Source of the DNA: Lepisosteus oculatus
Lineage: Eukaryota > Chordata > Actinopteri > Semionotiformes > Lepisosteidae
Assembly: GCF_040954835.1 (NCBI RefSeq)
Contig: NC_090696.1
Location: forward strand, 78,844,722-78,908,721
Direction: 5' to 3'
Length of the DNA: 64,000 nt
Part shown: one piece after another, positions 41,287-51,864 of the stretch
Layout: the number at the start of each line of letters is the position of its first letter
Numbering within the stretch: the first letter of the stretch is position 1
Translations under genes and position numbers: made by a program
The notes under the pieces: model-generated
Told to the model about the DNA's origin: nothing
The model's database searches: none
Seen by the model: only the letters and a program-made list of their open reading frames with translations

Positions 41287-41430
41287 GCAATAAGGCACTA
41301 GTGGCAGTGCTATATCGTGGATATAGTCACAGTTAAAAGGTGTTGTCAGGCCTGATGTAATGCGGAGGGCCGGCAACCTTTTACTGTGACTATATCCACG
41401 ATATAGCACAGGCCTCGAGTGTCTTATTGC
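41287..41430. mobile_element. Foldback / MITE-like inverted-repeat element
   Basis: The left arm starting GTGCTATATCGTGG at 41,307 is the reverse complement of the right arm ending CCACGATATAGCAC at 41,409. The stem is 27 bp perfect; after a one-base bulge pairing continues through AAAAGGT. Outer ends GCAATAAGGCACT (41,287) and AGTGTCTTATTGC (to 41,430) also pair with few mismatches. The whole 144-bp segment therefore folds into one long hairpin around a GC-rich loop (GGCCTGATG...GGGCCGGC). There is no coding capacity. This form suits a non-autonomous DNA transposon. I see no clear target-site duplication. Confidence 0.8.
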
Positions 41431-42040
41431 TTTTATAAAACGGTCCCCAAATATGCGAGTGCTGTATAGAATGAAGTTTAATTAAAAAAAATTATTAAAC
41501 ACGAAAATTAAGATGTTTACGTTCCTTCACCTGAGAATATAGTCCCTCGTTGCTACACAATGCAGAAACACAGTCACAAGTACCATTAGCTAGTAAAGAG
41601 GACAATATGATAGCCAATATGATAAACACAGGGAAAAAAATCAATTGAGATAAAAAGAGCTGCTGATCTGTTCTACATGCATTTTTAACGTTTAATTAAG
41701 AAGAAAAAAACTTAAAGTGTACACAAAGATTCTAAGCTGATCACAAAGAAGAAAGATCACCCATTTTTCACACATTAAAAGTGGTTATTAACTATCGAAA
41801 CCTGTTTTTATAGCTTTTAAAATCATATAATGTCTAAGTTAAGCAGGAACATAGCATTATATCTAATTTTTTATTTCTTTTTTTAAAACTAAAAAAATAA
41901 TTTGCCGAACCTAAAGGTGTTTATAATATAAGGACTATCTAAAGAAATAAATAACGATATAATTATATTCATATACTGTCTGGCAGAATAAACTGAAGAG
42001 TTAGTTAATGCAACACAGAAGATTATATAATAATGTAGTG
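41431..42040. other. AT-rich subtelomeric DNA with diverged internal repeats
   Basis: No gene is visible. A segment around 41,700-41,765 (TGTACACAAAGATTCTAAGC then TGATCACAAAG) is echoed at about 42,835-42,880 (CTTACACAAAGATTCTTAGA then TGATCACGAG). This indicates an old local duplication. Confidence 0.5.
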
Positions 42041-42045
42041 TTTTT

Positions 42046-42132
42046 GGGCTCATGCCCTACCAACTGAGGAATTGAACTCAGACCCCCAGCATCACTTAAT
42101 AGGGAAGCAGCCAGTTGAGCTACAGTGAGACC
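42046..42132 (-). mobile_element. tRNA-like SINE head
   Basis: Read on the minus strand from 42,132, the segment begins GGTCTCACTG. It contains an A-box match TAGCTCAACTGG (42,111-42,122) and, 30-odd bases later, a B-box-like GAGTTCAATTCC (42,068-42,079). These are the RNA polymerase III internal promoter elements of tRNA genes. The cloverleaf is poor and the anticodon arm is not clean, so a tRNA-derived SINE or decayed tRNA is more likely than a functional tRNA. Its body may extend toward lower coordinates. Confidence 0.55.
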
Positions 42133-42289
42133 TGCCCTCAATACTAACAGACCAGGTCCCACCTATCCATATGAAAGGCAGTGATGCCACTGCGCTGGCA
42201 AGCCCTCAGTCACCTGACCAGTGAATGCACTGCATCAGAGAGAGTCAGTATAGCTTCTGGGAAATACATTTTTCCAGCATCAAAGTTTA

Positions 42290-42475
42290 ACTTGTTCAGA
42301 GCGCCCGACAAACTCCAAGCGTTTCATTTTGAACTGAAGACCCTCACACCTGAAGAAGGCTTCAAAGCCGAAACGTTGCATTTTCTCTCTTCTCTTTTCA
42401 GCATGGAATAAACCTATTACTTGTTCCTTTACAGACTACGCAGGCTGACGCAGCCACCCACCATGAAGTAATGGC
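42290..42475 (+). mobile_element. Retroelement 3'-end fragment with GAAGAAGGCTTC hairpin
   Basis: The segment carries CTGAAGAAGGCTTCAAAGCC followed by GAAACGTTG, then an AATAAA-containing stretch (CATGGAATAAACC), then CTTGTTCCTTTACAGACTACG and CACCCACCATG. From memory, this order of motifs is common in interspersed repeats of ray-finned fish genomes. I cannot confirm the family without a repeat library. No coding sequence survives. Confidence 0.45.
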
Positions 42476-44100
42476 TACAGTGATAATAGAAGTGGATAAT
42501 GTCATCCCTATTAAACAATGTGCTTATCGTGCAAAACTAAAAACTAAACTGCTAAACTAAAAATTAGGCACAAGAAGAGTTTTATTGGACAATGTTTTGA
42601 GGGTCTGGCGGAATTTCTCTGTGAACTGAAGAGTTATAGATGAGACACGTATCACCTCTTTTTACACTTGTAAAAAAGAACATTCCACTCAGTGGGCGAT
42701 GCATTATCTCAATCACCTGCTAATTCGTTTAACACCACGGGAAGGCAGGATAATGTGATTGTTCTGTAGCTGTACAGAATGTGTGTTGTGTTTACAAAAT
42801 TAAAGTGTTTTAAGTGTATAAAAGTTTAAAAAAAACTTACAGCTTACACAAAGATTCTTAGATGATCACGAGAAAGTGTATTGCATATCTAATGGTCTAA
42901 CCCCACTACACCCATTTTGATTAAAATTGCAAACGTGTTTAATTAAATGCCTTTATTGATTCACAATCTGACAATGTAATGTAAATCGTTATCTTTGTCT
43001 TCTAAGTCCCTTAATTAACTTTAAGCATAGCTTTCTCACCATTTAGATTCATTTTTCATACCATTGTTAAACAAAGCAGGAGCGTATTGTACTTCCTCAT
43101 GGGATCAAAGGTGGAAAGATTAGATTGTAAGGCTAGCTGGTGTCTGTGTGGTTCGGGCCGGGTGGCTGTGCCAAAAAAATAAATAGAACATTAAATAGAA
43201 CCGGTTTAACAGCTCTTAAGCATACTGTACTTTTTGTTAACACAACTTTGTCAGTGAAAAGACCGAGGGCACTTTTCCTCCCTCCTACATTCTCAGAGTA
43301 CAATAGGCGAACCTTCAAATGAAAGACAATCCCCCTTCCCCCCATGGACAGGTAGACAAATGTTTTCACTGCCTATTATTAGAGGCTGAGGTCCCTGCTA
43401 GCTATTCAGCGGGAAAGGCGGTGAAGTCACCACGCTGGCAAGCATGCTCTTTAGATACTTTTTAGGTACACGATTCCATATTATATTCCTTGTTAATCAA
43501 ATTCTAAAAGTATGCTTTATTTTATGCTGATAACGAGCAAATTCACAGAAAAGGTTAAAACATTATCACTTTTCACAAAGTATATAAACTTAATATGGTC
43601 AGAAGGATCACATAAAAAGGTTTCTAAAATAACCACATGTAAGACTTTGATGCTTAAAATGTTTAGGGAGAAAGTGAAATACTGTTGTGTATTTTTTCTT
43701 TAAAATACCAATACTAGCCATATACAGTTTGTAATGTAGGGATTTCTTTATTTATGTCTTTATTTAGTGGTTAAATTAGTGACAAAGGCTAAACTTTTAG
43801 CTTCAGTAATGCGTACACAAGAACAATAGAAGATTTTTTTTAAAAAGAAACATGTCAAAATGTTTCCAAAACATTCACTTGTGGTACTTTAGCTGCTTAG
43901 TTACACGAATCCATATTAATATAGCTATCAAGTGAATTTAACTCACTACAACATTTATCTTTTTACATTAACAGCAAATGGTGTTCTTACTACTGTACTG
44001 TACGTATTCTTGGAAAATGATCCAATGTTATAACTTTTTTATGAAGTACAGAATATAAGCTTAATGTACTGCATACGGCTGACATTACAGGTTGTGCGAT
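42476..44100. other. AT-rich subtelomeric DNA with diverged repeats, no gene seen
   Basis: Short frames only. Phrases recur in diverged form: GACTTTGATGCTTAAAATG near 43,644 and GACTTTGATACATAAAATA near 44,368, and again TTTTGATGCATAAAAATATG near 58,018. The motif CACCACGCTGGCAAGC near 43,430 resembles CCACTGCGCTGGCAAGCC near 42,190 and, inverted, CAGCACGGTGACGTCACC near 44,112. This suggests pieces of one dispersed element. CGGTGACGTCACC at 44,116-44,128 also holds a perfect TGACGTCA palindrome (CRE-type), probably incidental. Confidence 0.45.
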
Positions 44101-44177
44101 CTGGCTTACCAGCACGGTGACGTCACCACCCTTCCCTGTGGATAGTAGAGTCCACAGCCACTGGGTTGAGAGAAGAT

Positions 44178-44260
44178 CTCCCTTTAGCTCAGCTGGGTGG
44201 TTCCCTGTGGAGTGATGCTAGAGGCCTGGGTTTGAGTTCCAAGTGGTGAGGGGCCAGCCT
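44178..44260 (+). mobile_element. tRNA-like SINE head
   Basis: CTTTAGCTCAGCTGGGTGG near 44,182 is a good A-box (TAGCTCAGCTGG). CCTGGGTTTGAGTTCCAAG near 44,226 is a B-box with the TTYRANTCC core. Spacing is tRNA-like. The cloverleaf is degenerate, and the downstream TGAGGTGGCAGTGGTGAGG has no tRNA counterpart, so a SINE head is the better reading. Confidence 0.5.
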
Positions 44261-44551
44261 GAGGTGGCAGTGGTGAGGGTGCATACCCATGTGAACCTGA
44301 GAGTGCTCATTAATAATGTTACAACAAGTACATTAAAGCCAGAACACATGTAAATTAAGAAGTCAAAGACTTTGATACATAAAATATTTATGCATAATTA
44401 AAATCTTTATGACGAAGGTGGAAGGTTGTGTACTTTTGTCCAACAGCAATCTTGCTTTTATAAAATATACCAACTTTTTAATGTTCAATGATTAACATGC
44501 TGTAATACACAGTTTAAAATTAAAATTCTAAAGAGTATACAACTTAAATTC

Positions 44552-44668
44552 TTAATTAGATAAAGATTGTCCCTCAGCAGTGATCGGGATTCGAAACCAG
44601 GTATTTTCTGGTGACAGCTCAAACGCTGTACATGAGAGGTTAAGCTTTATTAGCTCCACCTGGCAGTG
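44552..44668 (-). mobile_element. tRNA-like element (minus strand), duplicated at 58.3 kb
   Basis: On the minus strand there is a near-perfect B-box, GGTTTCGAATCCC (about 44,587-44,599), preceded by CAGCGTTTGAGCTGTCACC. A diverged copy with the same flanking order (TTTTCTGGTGAC, then CAAA and a GTTCC/CTGTAC-like segment) lies at about 58,285-58,350, where the B-box has decayed to AATTTTGAATCCC. It was probably carried along in the segmental duplication. Confidence 0.4.
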
Positions 44669-45609
44669 ATTCTGGATACTATTATCATAGCTGTGGTATG
44701 ATGTTATATGACACGTTATGACGTGTTGTGATGCAACACGCCCACCGCGTTTTACCACAGCGTACCTCGCTCGTTTTGAATGGCTGCATCTGTATATGTG
44801 ATATACAGTATGGATACATACACGTTGAACATTTGGAGTTATGTAAAGGACACTTTAAAGATCTTGAATAATTTGAAGTTTGACTTCAAAGTCACTTTTC
44901 ACCATTTATGGGTTACTTTGAAGTGATAAATCACTAAGAAACTGCAACTAATTGAATAATTGGAGCATATTGCTATTTAATGAGTGTTCTTGTAAGTAAT
45001 TTGGAAATTAATTTGGCTTTGGGATGGAGAGATCAATAGGTTAGCTGGCTAATACTTGTTTGGTCATAGGAAGCAGGTGTATGTTGTATTAGAAGTGGTG
45101 GGGATTTGGTGTTTGCACTTTGAGGAGATGTTAGGATTGGCTCTTGGTGAATTAGCTATTCCCCTGAGGTCATCGTGAGGCTTATATCAAGGCAGCCTGG
45201 GAAGCTGGGCTCTGTTTGTTTCTGTCTATAGCAAGAGAAAGATCTCTTGAGGCTTTGTGGTGTTGGGCTGGTGGTTGTTAGTTTTTGGTGTTACTGTGCA
45301 AGGTGAGTGGTTTTGCTATGTATTTTTTTTAATCAAGAGACGTTTGGAAGGGTTTTCATAGTTCTTTTTTAAATAACTTTAAGAAATTTAAGTTTGTGAA
45401 AGCATAGGGTGAAGTTAAGGTTATTGTGAAATTCCTATTTGCTTTTGGTTGAGACAATTTTAAATTTTCTAACATCTATAGAAATGAATCTCTTCCTCTA
45501 CTTGTAGGATTCTGAAGAGTTGTGAAACAGATGATCACAGCTGTGACAGCTGGGTTCTGATTTTAGTGTATGAAACTCTTGTTACTAAATACTGATTTTT
45601 TTTCTCTAG

Positions 45610-45797
45610 GTCTCAAACCAGCAACAAGAAAGAGGATTTATATCCTGACTGAGCAGTTTCATTAGGATAACAAGGAAGAACCTACTCCCTCTCCTACTCT
45701 GTCCAACATGCTGGTGCTTCTGTCCCTGCTGGACTGTAGAAAGCTGTGCTGCTGTTTGTGTTCTTGGGCTTCCCTCAGTGAACAAGGTGAGCTGAAG
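45610..45797 (+). other. Possible exon (module E2) with short ORF
   Basis: A pyrimidine-rich acceptor (TTTTTTTCTCTAG, AG at 45,608-45,609) and a consensus donor CTGAAG|GTAAGTAG (GT at 45,798) bound the segment. An ATG at 45,709 opens a 30-codon frame up to the donor, with a hydrophobic leucine-rich start and a Cys cluster (LCCCLCSW). It could be a signal-peptide-like start, but joining it in phase to the next candidate exon gives a stop. The phrase GGTGAG..TGAAGGTAAGTAG recurs near 49,370, so the donor region is duplicated. I do not recognise a protein. Confidence 0.25.
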
Positions 45798-45934
45798 GTA
45801 AGTAGAGGGGAGATACAGGTCAGGGTTAGTGTGAGGCTTTGAAGGCTGGGATCAGTCTATACAGCACTTGTGCTGGTCCCCTCTCGGTGGGAGTGGGGTG
45901 GTCATCACTGTTTTGCTTCCCTTGTCTCCTTCAG

Positions 45935-46076
45935 GTGCTGTTCTGAGAAGAAGATCGTGACAATGAGCACAGTCACTGGAGAGAGGATGCTGGTGGAGTT
46001 GCCAGTTGAGATCTTGTCAGAACAGTTTGTGGAAACCTTGGGCTTCTGTGCACAGAGCTGCTTCTTTTTATAAGGC
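45935..46076 (+). other. Possible exon with 38-codon frame ending in a stop
   Basis: The acceptor CTTGTCTCCTTCAG ends at 45,934. One frame runs from there to the TAA at 46,071 and includes MSTVTGERMLVELPVEILSE. The LPVEIL stretch resembles the start of an F-box, but 40 residues is too little to claim one. The duplicated copy near 49,420 keeps the flanking TTTTTATGAGGCTGGTCAG but not this frame. It may be decayed or fortuitous coding sequence. Confidence 0.15.
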
Positions 46077-47210
46077 TGGTCAGCAGTGGTGTTGATTGTT
46101 GTGAGGTAAACTACAGTGCAATGATCAGAGCTCCCAGTCCCTGGCCATCTGAAAGCACAGTGTGGAGTGACAGGCTTGGAGAATTGTTCAGAGGAAGCTC
46201 ACTGGGTGGCTAAAAGGATACCCACTGTGTGACCTGTTGATGCCCACCTGTAAGTATTGAAGTTTTGTGGTTTCAACAGCTGAAAGTGAAGAGGTGCTGC
46301 AAGCAGTCCTTGAATTTCCTGGATGCCCATGGTTCTTGGAACAGTTGCAAAGGTAGTGTCTAGAAGGACACTGTACCTGGAGAAGAGGTGAATTTCACTC
46401 CTGTATCATGTTTTTCACTTGGAGTAGGTTAGTTTTCCATATACGTGGCTTTTAATAACCAGTTCATGAGTATTGAGTGCTTTTTTATCCATTAGAATAG
46501 GCCCAGTGTTAGATTTTGGAAGCTTTTGGTGATTTTCTATCATGTTTGAGTGTTAAATATGAGGTGTAGGCCTTTTTGTGTTTTTTTTTCTCCTGACTTT
46601 TTTTCTGGGTGCTACACTTCTACACTGACATGCACTTGACTGGCTGTCATTCTGGCTCTCAAAAAGTGAATTACTGCTTTGTATCTGATTTATTTCATGG
46701 GTGCACACATGTAAGTAAATCACTTTGGATACACTGCAGTACAACAGTGAACTGGCACACTGCAGACTCCTTGCTGGTTAAGGCTCTGTGGAGACAGCAT
46801 GACAGCCAGGTTCTCTTGATGGGTGTTGGCACAGAAACTGCTTCTCACAGGAGGAACTGCACTGGATTCCTCCCCTGTGGCAACAAGCATGGAGTGGGGG
46901 GTTTTCTCTTTGCTCTCTGCAGGATTTTTTCCCGTTGGTTTGTCCTGGATAGGTGCTGCACTGTGAACATTTGTGCAGTTTAGTACAAAACTAGAGCTGG
47001 AAGTAAATAATTTTTTACTGTTTCTAAGTGCAGAGGCTCAAATCTAAATCTTTCTCCACTTCAGGTTCTCTGCTGTTGGAAGGGTTGACCAGGCCTTTGC
47101 TCCCAGAGGGATGACCTTTATTTGCCAGGAATAACATGCAGATGTGGCACACTGTAGACTGGGTGCTTTCTCTTCTGTGAAGATCTGCTTGAGGAGTTAA
47201 GTGTTTCTAA
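46077..47210 (+). repeat. Duplicated exon-like module, copy 1
   Basis: Ordered landmarks shared with copy 2 (49,427-50,480) at an offset of about 3.3 kb: CCAGTCCCTGGCCATCTGAA (46,135 and 49,487), GAAGCTCACTGG, GGCTGTCATTCTGGCTC (46,641 and 49,927), GGTGCACACATGTAA, CTTGCTGGTTA, CCAGGTTCTCTTGAT, GGGGTTTTCTCTTTGCTCTC and GGGTTGACCAGGCCTTTGCT (47,083 and 50,361). Acceptor-like CTCCACTTCAG precedes GTTCTCTGCTG near 47,065. Frames are broken in this copy, for example a TGA soon after the acceptor. Confidence 0.7.
46687..46721. repeat. Quasi-palindromic hairpin, copy 1
   Basis: GATTTATTTCATGGGTGCAC is followed by ACATGTAAGTAAATC, giving stem ends GATTTA/TAAATC around a TGCA centre. The same element occurs at 47,654, 49,969 and 51,865. 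Confidence 0.7.
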
Positions 47211-48700
47211 ACCAATACAACAGCCAGGGCACCCAGTCAGTTGCTGAGTGAGTTCTCTACCAACCAGGAAAAGGGTCCACGGGAGATCATGTGTGGGGCA
47301 GCTTTGGGCTTGACATCACTTAAGCATATTTTAAAGGTAGGAACAGCTTCCTGTTCTGACTGATGGTCTTTACAGCAGCTTTGTGATGACTGTTTCCAGG
47401 AGCACCTGAGCCACCTGGCTGGTTGAGCCAAAGCTGACTGTTCCAGGTAGGAGGGGACCCTGATTTTAAAGCCTTTGTTTAGCCTGCAGCTGCTGGAGTT
47501 CTTTGTAGGTTTTCTAGCCTTAATGGCAGTATTCCCCTAGCAGAAGCACAGGTTAATCAGGAAATGAGTGCCAAATATTGGAAGTGTTGTGCAAGCACTG
47601 GGAAAAAATTGGCTAAATTGTACTATGGTACCACTGGAAAAGAATCAGCAGTATGTAAGATTTATTTCATGGGTGCACACATGTAACTAAATCTTACATT
47701 GACTGAAATTTAGAAGTGAATTAAGTAAATTGTAAAACGGGGGAAACTATGCTCCTGTCTAGTGTAAGGCAGACTTCCTGATTTAACCCAGTGAGACAGT
47801 ATTTGTCTAATTTCCTGCACTAAAAGCAATGCTGACTGGAATTGGCTGTGTACCGTGCCTTGTGAGAAGGGAGAGAGCAGTATGAAAACGTGCTTTTTCT
47901 GGAGGACTCCCTTGTTCTGGATGTGTAATTGTGCTTTGTTTAGTACTGCATGGTTTGCCATTGGCTCCTGTGTATTGACTTGTGACTGTATAGGATACTA
48001 TGGTAGTAAACCATTTCTATTTGGTTCAATTTTTAGAACCCATTTGAAGGAGCGGAGTAGTGAATGTGAAGCTTAGTTTTACCAAAAGTTTGTATATGTA
48101 CAAGCTGTAATCTCTCTGATGGTAGAAAACATGATGTGGCTGGAAGGCTTAAATCTATATACAGTGGCCCAGCAATAGGGTTTTAGTGCTATCTGTGCTT
48201 TTGTACTTCAATTGTTTAAAATGTTGAAGCTCTAAAACCTTTCCCCTCATGGCGTTCCAGTCAAGGCTGCAGCTGTTAAATAATAAAGATGGTTGGTGTT
48301 TTTGGTCTTGTACTGCTATGGAACCCAAATTTGGGAGGGGGACTTGAAATGTTCTTTATGTAAAACTGACTGTAAACGTACTGCAGCCTTAGGTGTGTTG
48401 ACTTTTTTTTTAAAGTGAATGTCCACCACTTTTTGATGGGATATACAACTTTACAAAATTCTAAGGTCAATTCGCTGTACTGTAAACTTGTTACTACTTT
48501 TTTTGTAGAAGTACTGATAGTTTTTAGGTGTACATTAATTGAGCTTGTATGTACCCTAGGTCCACATGGAATACTGTAAATGGAATTAAGAAACATATTT
48601 CCTTGGTTTTAGGAATGTGGAGAATGTTAAACTTCTGTAAATTGACCTAAAGATCTGAGTATTTGTGGGGAGGGGGAAGCAAAGTCTTGCCTTAGGAAGC
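47211..48700. other. G+T-rich DNA partly duplicated at 51.6-52.0 kb; no gene seen
   Basis: CACCTGAGCCACCTGGC near 47,403 recurs near 51,724. The quasi-palindrome at 47,654-47,700 recurs at 51,865-51,905. The rest (48,000-48,700) is AT/GT-rich with only short frames. Confidence 0.5.
47654..47700. repeat. Quasi-palindromic hairpin, copy 2 (longest outer stem)
   Basis: ATGTAAGATTTA (47,654-47,665) pairs perfectly with TAAATCTTACAT (47,688-47,699), flanking the CATGGGTGCACACATG core. Confidence 0.75.
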
Positions 48701-49426
48701 TTCCAAGCTGCTGTCAAGAAGAGAAGCAAGAGCATCTATGTCCTGGGTGAGCAGGGCAAGGACTTGGGTTATTGTTTCTGTTTGGGCCAGTAAGAGGCCA
48801 GTGGTTAAGGTTAGGATCAGTGATCAGTCAGGATTGGGGGTAGAGTTGAGTTGAACTGTACGTTTTGAGATGGATGCACTGAATTTGAATCTGAACTTAA
48901 ATCCTTTTTGTTTTGCACTGCATGTGAATTCCAGCAAGCTGGTGACAACTGTCATAATGGAATATTGCAACAGGATCCGGAGGTTCCCTGGAAATCTGCT
49001 GTGTGAATGGAACTATAAGGAAGCGGAAGGCTGTGCCTATTTTTCAGCTATTGCCTGAATCACTGACCTTGGCTGCTCTGTGATGGACAGTTTGGAGGAG
49101 TGTCTATCCACTTTAGGACTCCATGATGCCATTCTGCTTGATGGCCCAGCTCTGAGTAAAGGAGGCTAGTTCTGTCCTGAGGCGAGGTGATCCACCTGCT
49201 CAAAGTTCTCATCAACCACAACTGTCAAACCTCTGCGTGAGGTGGGAATATTGGTGGTCGATAATCCAATCATCTCACTGCCTGAAGTTCTTGGACCATA
49301 GCCTGCATCTTTAATGCTGATCTGCTTATTGCTCTTAACCCAATCAGTGCAACTTTTTGGCCAAGATAAAGGTGAGTTTGAAGGTAAGTAGAGGGGAGGT
49401 ACAACTCAAACTCTTTTTATGAGGCT
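48701..49426 (+). other. Exon-like remnants between duplicated modules
   Basis: AAGAGAAGCAAGAGCATCTA followed by TGTCCTGGGTGAGCAG (about 48,719) is repeated near 50,983 as GAGAAGCAAGTGGATCTATG with CCTGGGTAAGCAG, and resembles GAAAGAGGATTTATATCCTG near 45,630. All three end in a donor-like GGT(G/A)AGCAG or equivalent. A 62-codon frame at 48,870 has no recognisable domain. No complete gene can be assembled. Confidence 0.3.
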
Positions 49427-50480
49427 GGTCAGTAGTGGTGTTGATTGTGTTTGTAAATGAGACTAGTGCAATGATTTGTGCTTCCCAGTCCCTGGCCATC
49501 TGAAAGCACAGTGTGGAGTGACAGGCGTGGAGAATCCTGTTCAGAGGAAGCTCACTGGCTGGCTAAAAGGATACCAGCTGCGTGACCTGTTAATGTCCAT
49601 TTGTGAGAATTTAAGTCTTCCACTTTGAAGAGTGGAAAGTGAAGAGATGCTGCAAGCTGTCCTTCTTGAAATTCCTGGATGCCCGTGGATCTTGGAGCAG
49701 GTACAAAGGTAGTGTCTTTTGACATGGTCCCTGGACCAGAGGTGGGATTCACTCTTTTCCCATCATGAAAAGGTGCTTTTGGAGAAGGCTGTGTTAAGCT
49801 CTTGGACATCTTCAGATGGATAAGGTCATGCTTTAATGTGCTAAATGTTTTTTTTTTCTTTTTGGCTATCTTCTGGGTTTTGTTCCCTGCTTGGGTGAAG
49901 CACTCCCACACTGACATGCACTTGACTGGCTGTCATTCTGGCTCAAATACTGAATATGTTTTGTATGTGATTTATTTCATGGGTGCACACATGTAAATAA
50001 ATCACTTTGGATACACTGCAGTACAACAGTGACTTGGCGCACCAGTAGCCTCCTCCACTGCAGACTTCTTGCTGGTTATGTCTTTGAGGAGACAGCATGT
50101 CAGCCAGGTTCTCTTGATTGGTGTTGGACAGGAACTGATTTCCTCACAGGGGAGGAACTGCAATGGATCCCACCCCCTGTGGCATGAGCCCTGGACTGGG
50201 GGTTTTCTCTTTGCTCTCTGCAGGGTGTTTTACAGTTGGTCTGTGTTGGACAGATGCTGCACTGTGTCCATGTTGGAAGTAGAAATGCTGGCTTGTTTGT
50301 TTCTAACAAGTGCAGAGGACTTGGTCTAAATTTCTCTTCTTTTCAGGCTCTCTGCTGCCAGAAGGGTTGACCAGGCCTTTGCTCCAGACGGAGGATCTTT
50401 TATCACCAGGAGTGGAGAACAGATGGTGCTGGTCTCTGGGACCTTTCCATGAAGATCTGTTGGAGGAGTGGGGTGCTTGT
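49427..50480 (+). repeat. Duplicated exon-like module, copy 2
   Basis: This is the paralogue of 46,077-47,210, in the same order and orientation. It contains the best-formed exon candidate of the family at 50,346-50,520. A 121-codon minus-strand frame also crosses 49,552-49,917. It contains a lysine run from a poly-T tract and is broken in copy 1, so I do not regard it as coding. Confidence 0.7.
49967..50005. repeat. Quasi-palindromic hairpin, copy 3
   Basis: GTGATTTATTT pairs with AAATAAATCAC (11 bp) around the CATGGGTGCACACATG core. Confidence 0.75.
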
Positions 50481-50520
50481 TCCAAGACAAAGTCAACAGT
50501 AACATCAAAGGATCTAGTCA
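50346..50520 (+). other. Best exon candidate of the 46-52 kb module family
   Basis: The acceptor TTCTCTTCTTTTCAG ends at 50,345. The donor GTCAG|GTGAGTGG has GT at 50,521. One frame is open across all 175 bases and contains EGLTRPLLQTEDLLSPGV and later DLLEEWGACSKTK. A third copy near 51,363-51,510 reads MTRPLLPREDVH and DLLGESCACSNSRS in its own open frame, but the alignment between them needs compensating indels. The first copy near 47,065 has an early stop. This is consistent either with a decayed protein family or with a spliced non-coding RNA. I recognise no domain. Confidence 0.3.
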
Positions 50521-50579
50521 GGTGAGTGGGTCAGGTGAGTCCCTTTCCATCCAGGAAGAGAGATGGGGCATTTTGAGCA

Positions 50580-50720
50580 TAATGAGCACACTGGGTACAT
50601 GGGGTTTTAATCGGGTACATTTGGGTACTATGGGTATATGTTGGTTTATTTGGGTACAATCAGGTACATTAGTGTAGACTGCATATCACGTTAAATGGGG
50701 TACATTGAGTATATTGGGCA
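50580..50720 (+). repeat. Decayed GGGTACATT-type minisatellite
   Basis: About nine GGGTAC/GGGTAT or AGGTACATT-like motifs occur within 140 bases at irregular 10-25 bp spacing (CTGGGTACATGG, TCGGGTACATTTGGGTACTA, TTTGGGTACAATCAGGTACA, GGGGTACATTGAGTATATTG). Three GGGTAC motifs recur at 52,349-52,396. This looks like an old short tandem repeat, present after two of the duplicated modules. Confidence 0.6.
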
Positions 50721-51164
50721 GGCAGCTTTTGGTGTGTGCATGGGAGTTGCAGCATACAGTGCAGTACATCCTAAAAACGCCATATATTACTCTTGACTTT
50801 TATCATTTTTTACACTTAAAATGGACTTGAAAGACCCTGTTGTCAGAGGAATGTAGGACAATCTGAAAGCCGTGCATTATCTTTAGTTCATTTCATGGAG
50901 AATTGAATATTTGAGAATCTTTGATTTTGTAATTTTAACAGTTCTATTTCTTCTCTCAGTTTCCACGCTTTATAAGGCATTGGAAGAGAAGCAAGTGGAT
51001 CTATGTCCTGGGTAAGCAGGCAAGAACATTCTGGGTTATTTTGTTTGGGTTTGTTGGGGTTGAGGAAAGGGATAAGTTGGTTAGCTGGCTGTTTTGAGAA
51101 GGATGAACCTGTAATTTGTAACTTGTGTACTTATGTTTTAAACAAGATAATAGAACTGAAGTTC

Positions 51165-51510
51165 TCCCCTGTGGTAGGAGCCCTGCACCGTGGGTTTTTG
51201 CTTTTGCACTCTTCAGGGTGGTTTTCTGTTGGTTTGTCCTGAAAAGGTGTAGCACTGAACATTATGGCGGTTTAGGTCAAAACTGGTGATGGGAGTGGGA
51301 ATGTTGGCTGGACCATTTCTGACTAGTGCAGAGGACTCAGTCCAGTTTCTTATTTTTTCTTGAGGTTCTCTGCTGTCTGGGGTATGACCAGGCCTTTGCT
51401 GCCAAGGGAGGACGTTCACCAGGACTGGAGCCCAGATGCAGCAGACTGGGTAGTGGGTTCTGTCTGCCAAGATCTGCTTGGGGAATCATGTGCCTGTTCC
51501 AATTCCAGAA
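51165..51510 (+). repeat. Duplicated exon-like module, partial copy 3
   Basis: CCTGTGGTAGGAGCCCTG, GGTTTGTCCTGAAAAGGTG, GTGCAGAGGACTCAGTCC, TGACCAGGCCTTTGCTGCC and AAGATCTGCTTG match copies 1 and 2 in order. The acceptor here is weak (TTTTTTCTTGAG). Confidence 0.65.
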
Positions 51511-51864
51511 GCCAATGGACTCATCAGAGGAGCATCAAAGCTGCTTTAGAAGTTCCTAACAACAAAGGCAGAGAAAGGGAGGGAGGTCTTTGGTGGGTTA
51601 ATTGTGGGCAGGAAAGAGGTTCAGGTGCTATTCGTTGTACAACAAGAGCTGCTTGAAGCTCTAAGTGAATCTCTGCACACCTGCCTTGTAATGGCTGTTA
51701 GGACCATGGCTTGTAACTTCAGCACCTGAGCCACCTGGCAGGGAGGAGACAAAGTGACTTCTAGTGCTGGAATGGAGAAAGAGTTGGCAGTTGGTAACTT
51801 TGTAGTGTTTTGCACATTCTAGGCCATTTGAAAAGCAGAGTTTGAGAGACTCAAAGGTCATGTA

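Larger units (their letters stand above)
43840..45302 (+). repeat. Segmental duplication copy A ending in a promoter/exon-1-like module
   Basis: This block shares ordered landmarks with 57,790-58,707. They include ATGAAGTACAG near 44,040 and 57,934, GAAGGTGGAA near 44,415 and 58,044, TTTTCTGGTGAC near 44,606 and 58,320, and GAATGGCTG...ATCTGTA near 44,778 and 58,438. GAGGAGATGTT...GGAT follows near 45,121 and 58,543, then AAGGTGAGTGGTTTTG at the end. The last 300 bases look like a transcription start region: an ATTGG box in GGATTGGCTCTTGG, a TATA-like CTTATATCAAGG near 45,180, and a strong splice donor AAG|GTGAGT with GT at 45,303. No open frame is conserved, so a non-coding first exon is the simplest reading. 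Confidence 0.55.

Noticed and set aside
44116..44128. CRE palindrome (TGACGTCA) as a regulatory site
   Set aside because: Single occurrence in a decayed repeat fragment, with no promoter features beside it.
49552..49917. 121-codon minus-strand ORF as a protein gene
   Set aside because: It includes a lysine run from poly-T, its frame is broken in the paralogous copy near 46.2-46.6 kb, and no domain is evident.
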